Part shown: piece by piece, positions 1-10,610 of the stretch
Layout of the letters: every line of letters begins with the position of its first letter
Position numbering within the stretch: the stretch's first letter is position 1
Assembly (NCBI RefSeq): GCF_904849725.1
Contig: NC_058518.1
Coordinates: forward strand, 13,226,147-13,290,146
Length of the DNA: 64,000 nucleotides
From: Hordeum vulgare subsp. vulgare
Lineage: Eukaryota; Streptophyta; Magnoliopsida; Poales; Poaceae
Direction of reading: 5' to 3'
Position numbers and translations under genes: made by a program
Notes under the pieces: model-generated
The model's input: only the letters and a program-made list of their open reading frames with translations
Database searches by the model: none
Told to the model about the DNA's origin: nothing

Positions 1-1001
1 CCTGGGTCTTACTCAAGTCTACAACAAGCAGTAACAAGGTATACCCAGCTTTGTTGCTCACACTCCCCCTCTTCCCTCCCTCTCTCTTCCTCATAAATTC
101 CCATCTATTGATAGCCCCTCTCTCTCTCTCTCTCTCTCTTTCTTTCTCTCCCCCCATCTTCGTCTCTCTGTTTTGTAGCTGCCAGTCCATTAAGGAATGA
201 CCATAAAGAATATTTTATATGGCTACACCCAAGGGAGCAAGAACATGGTATTAAACCTGATGTTTTTTTGTGTGCATACTTGATTTTCTTTTTAGTTGTT
301 TTATTACGTTCTCTCTTCTTTCCTTTATCATAGAACTGAAAATATTCACGAGAAAAAATATGTGTTCCGGCCATGGCTTTCTTCTATTGAAAAGGGTACA
401 ACATGCTTCGTTTGATCACCTTTGGATGATTCCTTCAGTTTGGTAGACTCAAACTTTCAGTAGCGAGCATGAAGATTGGCCGATGTTGCAGGGCAATTTG
501 GTTGTTCCGTTGGAGCTCAGAATTTGGATGGGCACTGAATATTACATCTGTAAATAGTGACATGATGATCAGTGATGCAACCAACGGGCTTCCAAAACCA
601 GCCTCCTATGTTTTGCTTGATAAATCAAGTGTATTTGCTTTTTCAATGTTCGATGGCCTGAATGTAGAAAATGTAACAATACGCTCCCTTGCTTTCGTAG
701 AAGGTCTGATGGTTCGGTAACAAGTATCATTAATTTACCCACCTCCTTCAAAACGACATTCTTCAATTGATTTTAGTTCCCTTTCATATTCATTTTGGAA
801 CTAAAACATGGAAAATGATTAACTACTCTAACGCATTGATTACTTGCCTTGCAAATTTTCCGGAAAACAACATGGATTTTCCGAAGAAGCCATTGCACCT
901 AGTCAACAGCCCCATTGCCTGATTAGAGTGAGGGAGAAATGCATGTAAGAAGAATGAACAACAAACATCCTGAAGTGAGGGAGAAATAACCAAGAAATAA
1001 A

Positions 1002-1002
<1 letters not shown>
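1..1002. other. Leading segment without a supportable gene
   Basis: I see no gene I can support here. A pyrimidine-rich stretch and a short CT microsatellite lie at about 115-152. The only modest open frame (469-720, plus) has no motif I recognise and no recognisable splice partners. Two copies of a short motif, gtgagggagaaat, occur at about 928 and 976, just before the long GA tract. This may be upstream or distal promoter sequence of the F-box gene that starts at 1372, but nothing in the sequence proves it. Confidence 0.4.
115..152. repeat. CT microsatellite
   Basis: An almost perfect CT dinucleotide run passes into a T/C-rich tail. It is a simple sequence repeat with no coding meaning; the serine/leucine or arginine/glutamate-rich frames across it are artefacts. 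Confidence 0.9.
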
Positions 1003-1064
<62 letters not shown>

Positions 1065-1149
1065 AGAGAGAGAGAGGGAGGGAGAGAGAGAGAGGGAGGG
1101 AGAGAGAGAGAGAGAGGGAGAGAGAGAGAGAGAGGGAGAGAGAGAGAGA

Positions 1150-1227
<78 letters not shown>
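1003..1227. repeat. Long imperfect GA microsatellite upstream of the F-box gene
   Basis: About 225 bp of GA dinucleotides, interrupted at fairly regular intervals by GGGA or GGGAGGGA variants. It ends 144 bp before the ATG of the F-box gene at 1372, so it lies in that gene's proximal promoter or 5' UTR. In plants such GAGA tracts are known binding sites for BBR/BPC proteins; a regulatory role here is inference. The frames that read serine-leucine repeats on the minus strand are artefacts. Confidence 0.93.
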
Positions 1228-1231
<4 letters not shown>

Positions 1232-1371
1232 CCTCGATCGTCGGCAGCTCAATCCACACCCTGCATCAGCACACGACAAATAAGCATCACAAGTTCGCAA
1301 GTCGAGAGTCTGACATGTTCTCCTCTCACAAACCCTAGTCCCGGCCGGCGAACCGAGGGGACGATCCGACG

Positions 1372-2730
1372 ATGCCACCAGGAGGAGGAGGAGATGGCCG
1401 CATGGTGCAGGAACCTCCGCCGGCGACCGACCAACCTGGCCGCGACGAGTACTCTCCGTCCGGTTCGCCGGCGCCGCTCCCCGTCGTTGCTCCCGAGGTC
1501 TCTTCTTCCGCCTTCTCTTCCTTCTTCCATCCAAGAAAGGGAATGTCGCGTCCTGATTCTTAAGTGTGAACCAACCGTGTCTTCTTCTTTTGTAAACAGA
1601 AGAAGAAAAGGAAGAAGCAGCAGCCCGCGGCGGACATCCCCGACGACGTCCTCAGGGAGATCCTGAAGCGGGTGTGCTACAGGTCGCTCTGCCGCTTCAA
1701 GTGCGTGTCCAAGCCGTGGCTTGATCTTTGCTCCGGTCTCGACATCCGCAAGAGTTCGCCACACACCCTCTCTGGCCTCTACTTCTTCGGAGAGGAACAC
1801 GACGAGGGCCTCAATTTCCATGATCTCACAGGGGGTGGTCCTCCTCTGTTGTTCGATGCCGGTCTCTCTTTCTTGGCCAGTTATCACTACCAACAAGTCG
1901 GTGTCGAAAAATGCTGCGGCGGCCTTCTACTCTGTGTGTGCTGGAAACCGCGCTCGGTGCAAGTGGATCTCGAGTTTGTCGTGTGCAATCCGGCCACCGA
2001 GAAGTGTACCGTGTTGCCTGCTATAGACGTCCGGCACCGGCCAGAGTCTCTCCGTAGGCTGGGAGGTCACCTTTGTCATATAGACGAAGCCCAACGTTTT
2101 CTGGGTTTTGATACAGCCAACCCCTCCAGTTTTGCGGTGCTCGTGCCGCTGGCAAGTTGTTTTGAGGTGATCGGAGAAGTGGCGATCTACTCGTCGGAAA
2201 CTGGACGATGGACTTTTGCGCCCAATGAGTGGAGACGCTACGCTATGTTGCGTGCTGATCAATCCGCCATCTTTCTGAATGGAATTATGCATCTGACTAC
2301 CTTTGATTCTTCAATAGTAACAGTGGACACGGAGGGAAAGATTTGGAGAGAAATTAGAGCGCCATATTTGTCGGATGCCATTGGACTGTCTCAGGGATGC
2401 TTGCATGCTTGGAAAGTAGATGATCGTTGCCAACTCTTCGTTTGGGTTCTTGAGGATTATGGTAGCGGAAAATGGACCCTAAAGCACACTGTTAATGTTT
2501 TGTCACTGTTCGGAAGGCATTCTCGCAAAGATGACGAGTGCTACAAGATGTTGGCAATTCATCCAGATTGCAATTCATTTTTCCTTACTGACAAGAAGAT
2601 GACAGTCCTATACGATATGGATAATCAGAAATTGCAAGTTATCAGTGCTTCCCAAGAATTCGTGGGCTGTGCGCCTTATATTCCTTGTTTTGCAAAATGG
2701 CCCTCAGTAACAGTAGTAGCGCCCTCATAA
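1372..2730 (+). CDS. F-box protein with F-box-associated C-terminal region (two exons)
   Basis: Proposed exons are 1372-1497 and 1600-2730, giving 418 residues. The 102-bp intron is phase 0, begins GAG/GTCTCT, ends TGTAAACAG/AAG and contains an in-frame TAA at 1561, so splicing is required. The start ATG heads an open proline/glycine-rich leader. Residues 43-48 are a basic run (KKKRKK), then an F-box lies at about 55-95, beginning IPDDVLREILKR and carrying the typical CVSKPW core. The remaining 320 residues contain motifs typical of grass F-box-associated domains (VVCNPATEKCTVLP; SQGCLHAW; VWVLEDY). Known role of the family: substrate receptor of an SCF (Skp1-Cullin-F-box) ubiquitin ligase; the substrate here is unknown. 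A decayed paralogue lies at 10611-11912. The weak donor is the least certain point, but the paralogue shows a matching GTCTGT donor and TTTTGTAG acceptor. Confidence 0.85.
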
Positions 2731-3490
2731 AGAAAAGTTTGTTGGATATAGGCCTAATAATCTTCTTGTCGTGCCACTATACATATACAGCTTGGACATG
2801 GATATGTAACAGCTCATATGTCACTTATGAAGGAGTTGGTTCAGTTTAACAATACATACTTATATTTTTTCTGTTTATTTCTTCCTCTTCTTTTACGTTC
2901 TTAGGTTCTTCTTTCAGGGGAAGGTAACTTTGTTCTGTCTTAAGGGGTACTGTGTAGAACAACATAATTGTTTGAATATATTTACTAGTCTTGACTCTGG
3001 TAATATTGCAGACAGGTTCACCATTCTGTACTGTGGTTCCTGAATCTTGGTGTTGGCTATGCTGTTCAAGATATTTTATTCTCAAACTCTCACAGCACAT
3101 ATCATAATCTAGAGAATCTTGACACTGTGTAGCATTCTAAATTTTCCATCGGGAAGAAAATACTGATGGTTACAAGGATCTGAGTTCATTCTGTGAATTA
3201 CAACAGGTTAGATATCGGGTGTTCAATCTAGTCTAAAGAAAAAGGATGCAGCATGTGTAGTTCCCTTTGCCCCTGTGCGGTCCTCTGCTTTTGTTATGTA
3301 GGCATTACTTGATATAGATTACTCGTTTTCGCGACGATTTTCATTTTGCGAATTTATACCCATTTCCCTGACAGTATTGTTGCTTGTATCAAAACATTCA
3401 GTATGAACTATGTATGGTTCAGCTCAACAGAGCATTTGGTCGTTCCTAAAACTGTATGCTTGGTTTACTTTATTCTAGATAAATGGCATT
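2731..3490 (+). other. 3' flank of the F-box gene, no further gene
   Basis: AT-rich sequence without a supportable open frame. The first 220 bases or so are probably 3' UTR: they are recognisably similar to the sequence after the paralogous pseudogene (about 11913-12116), including a shared ggggaa.gtaactttgtt stretch and a region around tgtaacagctcatatgtcac. Beyond that I see nothing I can name. Confidence 0.5.
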
Positions 3491-4205
3491 TTCATTCAAT
3501 CGATGTGCCGAGGTAATACAACCACACCAAGCGAAGGCCTCTGCATCGCATGAGGCACACAGCCGCCAGGCCCAACCTAATCAAAACGAGTAAGTTGTAT
3601 GTTCTTAATCGCTGCACAGACTGTTGATGACTGACTAGTGAGCTGACAATTCAGTCGCGTTCTTACCATAAGTTTCAAGCCTGGACAAATGAAATGCCGC
3701 GTATCATAAATGGAATCCTAAACTAGTTCTCTATACAAAGGGCAACATACCCTACCCCACGCACCTGAAAGCTCCTATGTCAAGAAAATTTTGACGGGAC
3801 TAAAACATCAACACGCGTCAGAATCAGCAGCGGCTCGAAACGGGCCACCAACCAAAAGAATGAAAGAATGGTATGACAAATCCAGCAGAGAGCACCTCGC
3901 CAAACGGCCCCTCGACGCAGCTCATGATTTCCATGTTCGATACGCGAGCTGTGCGTGCGGCGAGCCGATCATCTCTTCCTCTTGGATCCATATAGACCAC
4001 ATGTGGACTACTCGCTAAAGAAAAATCCATGACCCAACGAGCAACCCAACAAACATACATAACACGCCACAATCACAATCCCTCCCACTTTTACGTTGCA
4101 AAGTAACCTCCAACAAGACTAGAGCTAAAGATAATGGACACCACCCCAAAATCCACGAAGACAAGCCAATCAGACATGGTGGTTGAAGATAATGTGTATC
4201 TTCCA

Positions 4206-5621
4206 TTAAGCAGTCATGAACGTCTTACCAATGACGTCATCCTTCTTGTCTATGCTTCTGAGAGCCTTCTTCGCCTTTTTGATTTTGTTCATGGAAGTCT
4301 TCTCTGTTAGGAGGCAAGCAATCGTCTTGGCAGACGAGCAAGCTGCAAAGCTTTCTCTTGAAGACCGCTTCATCAATACTTGCCAACATACCTCCTCGAT
4401 CAAAGATGAACTTCGGCGCCTTAAAATGAGGTACCAAAGCGCCCACCCATCATTCTCGGCACCCGCAAACACCACCTTGTCCCTCATAAACACCACCGCA
4501 TGAACATCATCAGCCACGGTTACCACATACACGATGGACTCTCGCGCCTCCAGCTGCCCACATGGCAGAGGCAAACCCTGTGGTTGCCCCTCGAAATTAG
4601 GCACCAAAGCACCAACCTCATCAACCTCATCACCCACAGACATCACCCGCCGCATTTCCTTCGGAAGCACCATTGAAAGAGGTGAAGTGGGCTCGCCACA
4701 ACGCTCCTGCAGCTCGGGCAAAATCTGCAACACTAGAGTCACGACCTCGTCGACGACACCACACCCACAGGAAGACAACAGTTGAGGCATCTACAATGGA
4801 TATGATGTAGCACGAGGAGAGAATTGTCCATAGAGACTTCCATCCTCCCAAACTGAAGATCAAATCTGAAGCTCGGACAACGAAGACACAACCGGCACCA
4901 CTTTCATTTTGGCGAGGGCGACATCTGCTCTCCCCAAAACACTCTCAACTCATGCAAGGCAGTCACGAATCTCCATGTGAAGCAGCTCGGTCTCCTCTGC
5001 CGAGCCGGCTTGCTCATCGAAGTCAGACTGCAACTGCACATCTGACGTGATGACTTCACTGATGGATGTAGGCGATGGGGCATGACCTCAGATCGGTGAA
5101 ATTTGATTAACGGGCTTACTCACACGACAGAAGCGGGCGATGTGAACGGATCAAAGGTACTCCGTGCATCGGATTGGATCCCTGCAAGAGTGTGCACGGT
5201 GACCTGGACAAAGGCACTGGAAACACCTGTCTCTCATCCACACCGGAGGGAGCCACCACACCTTGACAGTGACAGTGGGACGACGGAAAGCCGCGGGAGC
5301 CGAGCGACGCCCTCTCGAGACAAGCTGCCAGTCCGCCAATGTATTCTTGCATGGAGTCACAGGGACTGTTGGCGCCACCTCCCGGTCAAAACATCCTCGC
5401 TAATCCCCCAGACCGTCCGCATTGGGGGAGCCTGCACAACAAGTGCAAACCATATGACCACCAATGGTCGGGTCAGCCTTGCGGAAAGCCGGCGCAGCTG
5501 CAGAGATGATGGACGAAGTCGAAGCAGACGGCACGAGGAGCTTCACGGGGCGCGGGCACATGTGTGGCACTTGTGGCGGCCGCTTGCTTACGCACATCTT
5601 CCATCTTAAATAGCTGCACAA
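4206..5621 (-). pseudogene. Decayed CCHC zinc-knuckle (CX2CX4HX4C) protein gene
   Basis: Reading on the minus strand, three frames carry pieces of one protein: 5621-5400 (N-terminal side), 5378-5151 with a perfect zinc knuckle CFQCLCPGHRAHSC, and 4790-4206 with a long acidic/hydrophobic C-terminal segment ending at a stop. Between them the frame changes and no continuous frame survives, so it is a pseudogene. The knuckle context (arginine-rich, RDPIRC) resembles the large grass family of CCHC-type domain proteins of unknown function, which are often found among transposons and sometimes carry DUF4283. Nucleic-acid binding is inferred only from the knuckle. The sequence on to about 3490 may be its 3' UTR. 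It could also be a LINE ORF1 relic, but no reverse transcriptase follows. Confidence 0.55.
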
Positions 5622-6473
5622 TAATGAATCAACAGTTTAGCCATCACAACTTCTGCACGATGTGAGCAAAATTCAGTGGGTAAGTGTTGGATAGCAACAC
5701 ATGCTTACCCGAAGTGTGTGACTGTCAAATTCAGATACAATGTAGCGTGCATTATCCGATGAGATCACATAGCCAGGCCCATTGGCATAACTTGGGTAAG
5801 CCTCCTCTGGCCATTAAGTAACAAGAAGACTATAATTAGGGCATGATCTATGGGGGCATCACCTCGTTGTGGCTCCAGCCACCACCTAAGAGGCTAAGAA
5901 AAATAATAATGAAGCCACCGTATGATTATCTCACACCCATCACCTCTTCTAGTGGTCCACCTATCTCTCTCTCCGTCATTACTTTTTTTACTTCATTCTT
6001 CCTCCACTCTCTCCTCCGGTCCGTGCTTTTACTTTTGCCTTTTTCAGCAAGGAAACTGCCTTTTTCAGCAAGGAAGCGGGCTCCTCTGCAAGAGCCCGTT
6101 TGGCTCTGCACTGTCTTTTACCTATTCTCCTCCACAGCAACAGTTCATCCGACGTGGATTCATGAGGCAGCGGTCCATCCTGGAGCGTGAGAGAAAAAAA
6201 AAGCTTGTGCACGCATGCATGGTAACAATGGAGAGAGATAGAGCATCTGTCACGTGGCGAAGAAACGTCCTGTCAAACAATGTACAGATTTTGAACAGCG
6301 ACGTGGACCATTGCATGCCATGAGTCATGATTCAATAAACTTGCTCCTGCCAGCCTAGTCTTGTCAAACCTAGTTCTGCATGCTTCTCCTCTTGTCGCGG
6401 TTCTGCCTAATTAAACTGTTGTTGCTGCAAATCGTCTGCATCTGGACAGAGGCTTGCACGTATCTTATTCCCA
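5622..6473. other. Intergenic stretch, no gene seen
   Basis: There is no supportable gene between the CCHC relic and the F-box-associated fragment. The largest plus-strand frames (5843-6190, 5922-6323) overlap one another in a T/C-rich region and show no motif. The N-terminal part expected for a complete F-box protein ahead of 6474 is not visible here. Confidence 0.5.
6037..6078. repeat. 21-bp tandem duplication
   Basis: Two adjacent copies of a 21-bp unit (gcctttttcagcaaggaaac and a near-identical second copy) at 6037-6057 and 6058-6078. They lie in a non-coding, CT-rich stretch with no gene I can assign. Confidence 0.8.
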
Positions 6474-7061
6474 ATGGATGGACGAGATAACAGGGTGTCC
6501 CGACTCCCGGGTGCCATCACACCTTTCCGGTCCGTCTATTGGACCCACACACGGAGACCATATGCGACCGTGTTCAACACCGCGACACTCCAGTTCACTG
6601 AAATCGATCTGCCACCCCTCTTGGCAGAGCAACAAGGCCGTGGGTGCCATTTTGTGATTGGCAATACAAAGGATGGGAGGCCCTGTATCGTTTCCTTAGA
6701 TTTTGGGGGTGATAGCTCGCGTGATATTTATTTCTGGAGACGCGATGAACATGATGACAATGGGGTTGCTGAGGGGTGGATGCTGGACCAGACATTTCCC
6801 TTGAAAACAAGCCCTCAGTTTATTAAGTTTTCAGAAGGTGACGATGAATTTTTCGTTGTCCGGCTTATCGAAGTTATCGATGGAATCGTGTACCTGCGTA
6901 CATTTTATGATGCCTATTTTGAGGTTCCTCGGTTGTTGCTATCATTTTGTCTCCAAACTGGGGAGCTGAAAAAGATCTATGAGGGTTGTTGCCAGCTTGT
7001 CCATCCCTATGTCATGGCGTGGCCTCCTTCTTTGGTGCTACATGATAAGGTGAGCCCATGA
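6474..7061 (+). pseudogene. F-box-associated-type C-terminal fragment without an F-box
   Basis: An open frame of 195 residues. It reads like the C-terminal half of a large grass F-box protein group: an SVYWTH strand, then VFNTATLQFTEIDLPP, a central acidic stretch, and FEVPRLLLSFCLQTGELKKI followed by VHPYVMAWPPSLV. No F-box or leader is found in the 850 bases upstream, and the first residues are not a convincing start, so it is probably a truncated gene. A good donor (AAG/GTGAGC at about 7050) lies just before the stop. A possible last exon near 7510-7600 reads a low-complexity tail ending at a TAA (7598-7600), but the splice phase does not fit cleanly. If it is expressed, function cannot be inferred beyond family resemblance. 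Confidence 0.5.
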
Positions 7062-8646
7062 ATATTGTGTGAAACCTGGACCTGGATCAGTTATACGCAA
7101 TTTTTAGAATTTAATTAATGGATTGTTGTGGGAATCTGCTATCCATTCCTATTGTACATGATTTCTGTTTTGTGACTCGAAGATACTGAACCATATTTAT
7201 ATAAGTCTAATACTATTCGGTAGTGCTATTGCTGAAACACTCGTACGCTGATAGTGTGGACATATTATATAGCATACCCTTATGCAAGTATGGTTTGTTG
7301 TGATATGTTTTACGAATGATGCTTCGTTCAAAATTCTGCTCCTTCAGTGTTACTGTTGTCATAAGCATATGTTTGTATACTCCTTGATGTTGGGCTCAAC
7401 ATTCTGTTCACTGCTTACAGCTGAAGCTACAACAGCAGTGGATTTGTGTACTTTAATTCGGTGCAGTACTTACATAAGCTGTAAATTCTTATGGTCTCTG
7501 TTCAAAAGATCAAGCTTCGTCTACCCCAAGCTCGGAAGGAAGTGATGTGAAGGCTGGAGGTGGCCCAACACAGCTGCCTGCATCTGATGCCAAAGCATAA
7601 CAGGTAACGATGTGTGGACTGAAGGCTATAAATTCAGAAGGTTGATGGTTTGCATAATTGGACATGGATGGACCTGCACTTTTGTTGAATAGTAAATGTT
7701 GATTCGATTGACCTGCTAGTTTTCTATGACTATAACCTGTGAGCATCTTCCAATATTCAATGAGTGCACATGAGATGATCTTTTAGTCGCTTTACCTTTT
7801 CGTGGCAGTTCCGACATTGCTAACATTTGGAGAGTACTCTTTTTGATGCATGAAATCCTCGTATTTAGATTTTTTAGGATCAGATGATAGACTTGACTCA
7901 GATTTCCAACGCATTATATTGATGAAGAGTTCTGCTACACTAAGATAATTTCCGTACGTGCACTGGATAACAGCTGTCAATTGTGTTCTCTGTATAGGTT
8001 TAACTAAGCTAACATTGTATGAAAAGAGCGTGCCTGCAAATCAATTCCAATTGATAAATGATGTGCACTTGTTTATCTTGTTCTTGTAGGATCACTTGGA
8101 GAGTTAGTGAAATGGTGGTGGTGTCTTTTGGCAATGCTGATGCCTAAAAGATTGAAATCCTTATGTCCTACTGGTTGTGGCTATCTTCAGAGCCTGATGT
8201 CATTCTCTTATCTTTATGTGCCTTTTGCGTATGCAGTATTCTGGAATTTCAGACCTATATATTTGGACCTTAGTGGTTGATTGCTTGGCACTTAAATAAG
8301 TTGTGGTTAATGGTCAGATTATGAACTATTTGCTCTGCGAGCTATTTGATTTGCTTAGACAAGAATTTGGGACCTACTTGCTGCCGTTGGTTTGGTGTGT
8401 ACTGCATTGCTGGATTCATATATATCATAGTCTTGGCGCTGCTAGTTAATTCTTGTCTATGATTTGCTTTGCGAGCTATTGCAAGGATCTTGTGTATGGT
8501 TATTTTGTCCTCTGAATTCCTGCTTCTGGATGATGCTATACATCGCAAGTGAATAGAGCAACAAGCAGCCCAAGCCGAGCCTAAGTCTTGTATTGTGTTT
8601 ATTCACACTACAGGGCCGAGACAATCTGTTTCGACTCCAATCCACC
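7062..8646. other. Non-coding stretch between F-box-type fragment and MULE
   Basis: T-rich sequence with intron or 3' UTR character; no open frame carries a motif. It could contain introns of a longer transcript continuing from the 6474-7061 fragment. I see no transposon ends here other than the target-site duplication of the Mutator-like element at its right edge (8647-8656). Confidence 0.4.
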
Positions 8647-8656
8647 CTCATTCAAC

Positions 8657-9843
8657 GAGTTAATTGTACAAAACATCGACATTGAAGGTTAGGGTTGCAG
8701 GAACCACAGTTCTACACTTTTGTGTCCAAAACCACTAATTTTGAGGGTTTTTTTTGCGAAAAACACTAGTCACCCGATTTGTTCGTTTTAAGCATGATTA
8801 TGAAAGATGGGTCCCGCTGAAAAGGGTAATGTGGCACGATATAACGGATCACAAAGAAAACAAAATTTGAGGGACTATATTGTAAAAAGGTCTGAGAGGA
8901 TAAGGTTCTCGCGCCGTGCTCGTGCTTGGCCGTCGGCGCCTCTGCTCCCCCGCGCCTTGCCGCCAGCGCCTCTGCTCGCCCGCACCTGGTCGTGTCGTCA
9001 CTGCTTGCTCGCGTCGCTTTCGTTGCCCCTGCTGCTCGCTCCTTCCATCGGCGCCGATGCTCTCTCCCGCTGCTGCCGGCGTTGCTTTCTCCAGCTGGTG
9101 CCACTGTCGATGCTGCTCTCTCCCGTTGGTGCCACTGCCGCTGCTGCTCTCTCCCATTTGTGCCGCTGCCACTGCTGCTCGCTCCGTCGCCGCCGCTGTT
9201 GCTCTCTCCCGCTGGCGCCGCTGCTGCTTGCTCCTTCCACCAGCGTTGCCGCTCTCTCTCACTGCCACCGATGATGCTCTCTCCCGCTAATGCTGGCATT
9301 GCTCTCTCCCGCTAAGCTCTCTCTCGCTATCGCTGTTGGTCTGTCCCGCTAGTGCCGCTACCGCTGTTGCTCGCTTTGCCGTCACCGTTGTTGCTCTCTC
9401 CCGCTTGCTCTGCTACCGCTGCTGCTCACTCCGACGCCGGTGCTGCTGCTCTCTCCTGCCATCAATGTTGTTGCCGAAGGCCATAAGCCACCCTCTTCCC
9501 CCTTCGGGCGAGGCTCCGGAGTTCGTACCTCGCCAGTGACGGGTCCCCATGATGTTGTCATGGTGTGTTGGAGTTTCGCTTGGGCAGGACCCGATTGAGT
9601 TTTTTTATTTTGCCCGAAGATTGTCTATGTGAATGTAGATACACCGTTTGTGCTGTTCCGTTATGCCGCACCAGCTTTTGCGGGCTCCACTTGTCATAAT
9701 CATCATTAAAAGGCTCAAAACCGACAACTATTTTTTTTTGTTGCAAAAAAATAGGCTCGGAATTATTGGTTTTGGGCACAAAAGTGTAGAACTATGGTTC
9801 CTGCAACCCAGCCTTCAATGATGATGTCTTCTACAATTAACTC
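8657..9843. mobile_element. Non-autonomous Mutator-like element with long TIRs and 10-bp TSD
   Basis: The ends are inverted copies: gagttaattgta on the left and tacaattaactc on the right, with similarity continuing inward for roughly 190 bp, including ggttgcaggaacca, ttctacacttttgtg and ataacgga. The element is flanked by a perfect 10-bp direct repeat CTCATTCAAC (8647-8656 and 9844-9853), as expected for Mutator superfamily insertions (usually 8-11 bp). The 1187-bp element has no transposase. Its core (about 8935-9480) is GC-rich and built from a degenerate minisatellite of roughly 31 bp (ctctcccgct with gctgct variants). Because 31 is not a multiple of three, all frames stay open on both strands, so the many alanine/serine/leucine-rich frames are not genes. 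Confidence 0.85.
9075..9470. repeat. Degenerate ~31-bp GC-rich minisatellite inside the MULE
   Basis: Successive units begin near 9081, 9112 and 9143, each with a gctgctctctccc-like start and a tggtgccactgcc-like second half. Further units become irregular up to about 9470. The array sits wholly between the long TIRs of the Mutator-like element. Confidence 0.6.
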
Positions 9844-9909
9844 CTCATTCAACTCATTTTCTGGTATGATGCACATATGAATGTTGAATGCAACAATTTT
9901 TACGATATA

Positions 9910-10255
9910 CTCCCTTCGTTCGAAAATACTTGTTATTGAAATGAATGTATCTAGATGTATTTTACTACCTCCGTCACGGTTTAGAAGGCACGGTTAGATT
10001 TACGTGCATTTCCAGAATAGACAAGGTTTACGGCGTATTGCGTTTACTCCTAGCAGCTAATTAGTACTCCGTTGTACTTCTTCTATATGCATGTGTAGTG
10101 TGAATGCTATTTTTTAACTCATTTTACAACCAATCAATAACCACCTAGGTACTAGAGAATTTTCATCCGCGCCTTCTAAACCGTGACAGAGGGAGTAGTT
10201 CTAGATATATTCAATTTTATACATTTGTGGGACAAGTAATTCCGAACGAAGGGAG
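9910..10255. mobile_element. Stowaway-type MITE (outer)
   Basis: The left end ctcccttcgttcgaaaatac and right end gtaattccgaacgaagggag are near-perfect inverted repeats of the classic Triticeae Stowaway (Tc1/mariner) type, flanked by TA on both sides (9908-9909 and 10256-10257). The 346 bp include a second MITE at 9968-10195; without it the host element is about 116 bp, a normal size. It has no coding capacity. Confidence 0.9.
9968..10195. mobile_element. MITE nested inside the Stowaway
   Basis: The left end cctccgtcacggtttagaag and right end cttctaaaccgtgacagagg form inverted repeats, with TA directly outside each (9966-9967 and 10196-10197). The 228-bp element is a second mariner-like MITE that inserted at a TA of the outer one. 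It has no open frame. Confidence 0.87.
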
Positions 10256-10610
10256 TATGTCATATGATAGATATTGTTGTCGTGTCGCCCCCGCATCGTT
10301 CATGAGAAATATATTCGACATAAATTAACATTACAATTTGTATTCTTTTTTATTGTAAGGAGGACATGTCAAAACTTGTAAATCTACAATAGCAAAGGCC
10401 ACTTCTCTTTACGTACTATACTTGCAACCCAAACCAAAGGTGACGTGCAGTCCTTTTTTTTGTGGGGAAAAAGGTGACGTGCAGTCAGCATGATGAGTTG
10501 AGCCGTTGTAGGGAGCCCATCTAAATGTTACTACAGCACACACTTCTCTGTCGATCAGGCACCGAACAATTGCTGACGACAAACCCTAGTCCCAGCGAAC
10601 CGAGGAGACG
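10256..10610. other. Upstream flank of the F-box pseudogene
   Basis: No gene is seen. A short imperfect duplication around aggtgacgtgcagtc occurs at about 10438 and 10471, separated by a T-run. Sequence just before 10611 (aaaccctagtccc, gaaccgaggagacg) matches the 5' leader of the F-box gene at 1372, so the duplicated block begins in this stretch. Confidence 0.55.

Noticed and set aside
469..720. Plus-strand 83-residue frame as a gene
   Set aside because: No motif, no homologous pattern I recognise and no evidence for splice partners.
903..1534. Minus-strand frames of 118 and 203 residues rich in Ser-Leu or Ser-Pro repeats
   Set aside because: They are read-through of the GA microsatellite and carry no domain.
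1249..1896. Minus-strand 215-residue frame over the start of the F-box gene
   Set aside because: It is a shadow of the F-box gene and its GC-rich leader; the plus-strand exons carry clear family motifs.
8766..9315. Several long overlapping frames on both strands (up to 177 residues)
   Set aside because: All lie in the 31-bp minisatellite of the Mutator-like element. Open frames in every phase reflect the repeat period and base composition, not coding.
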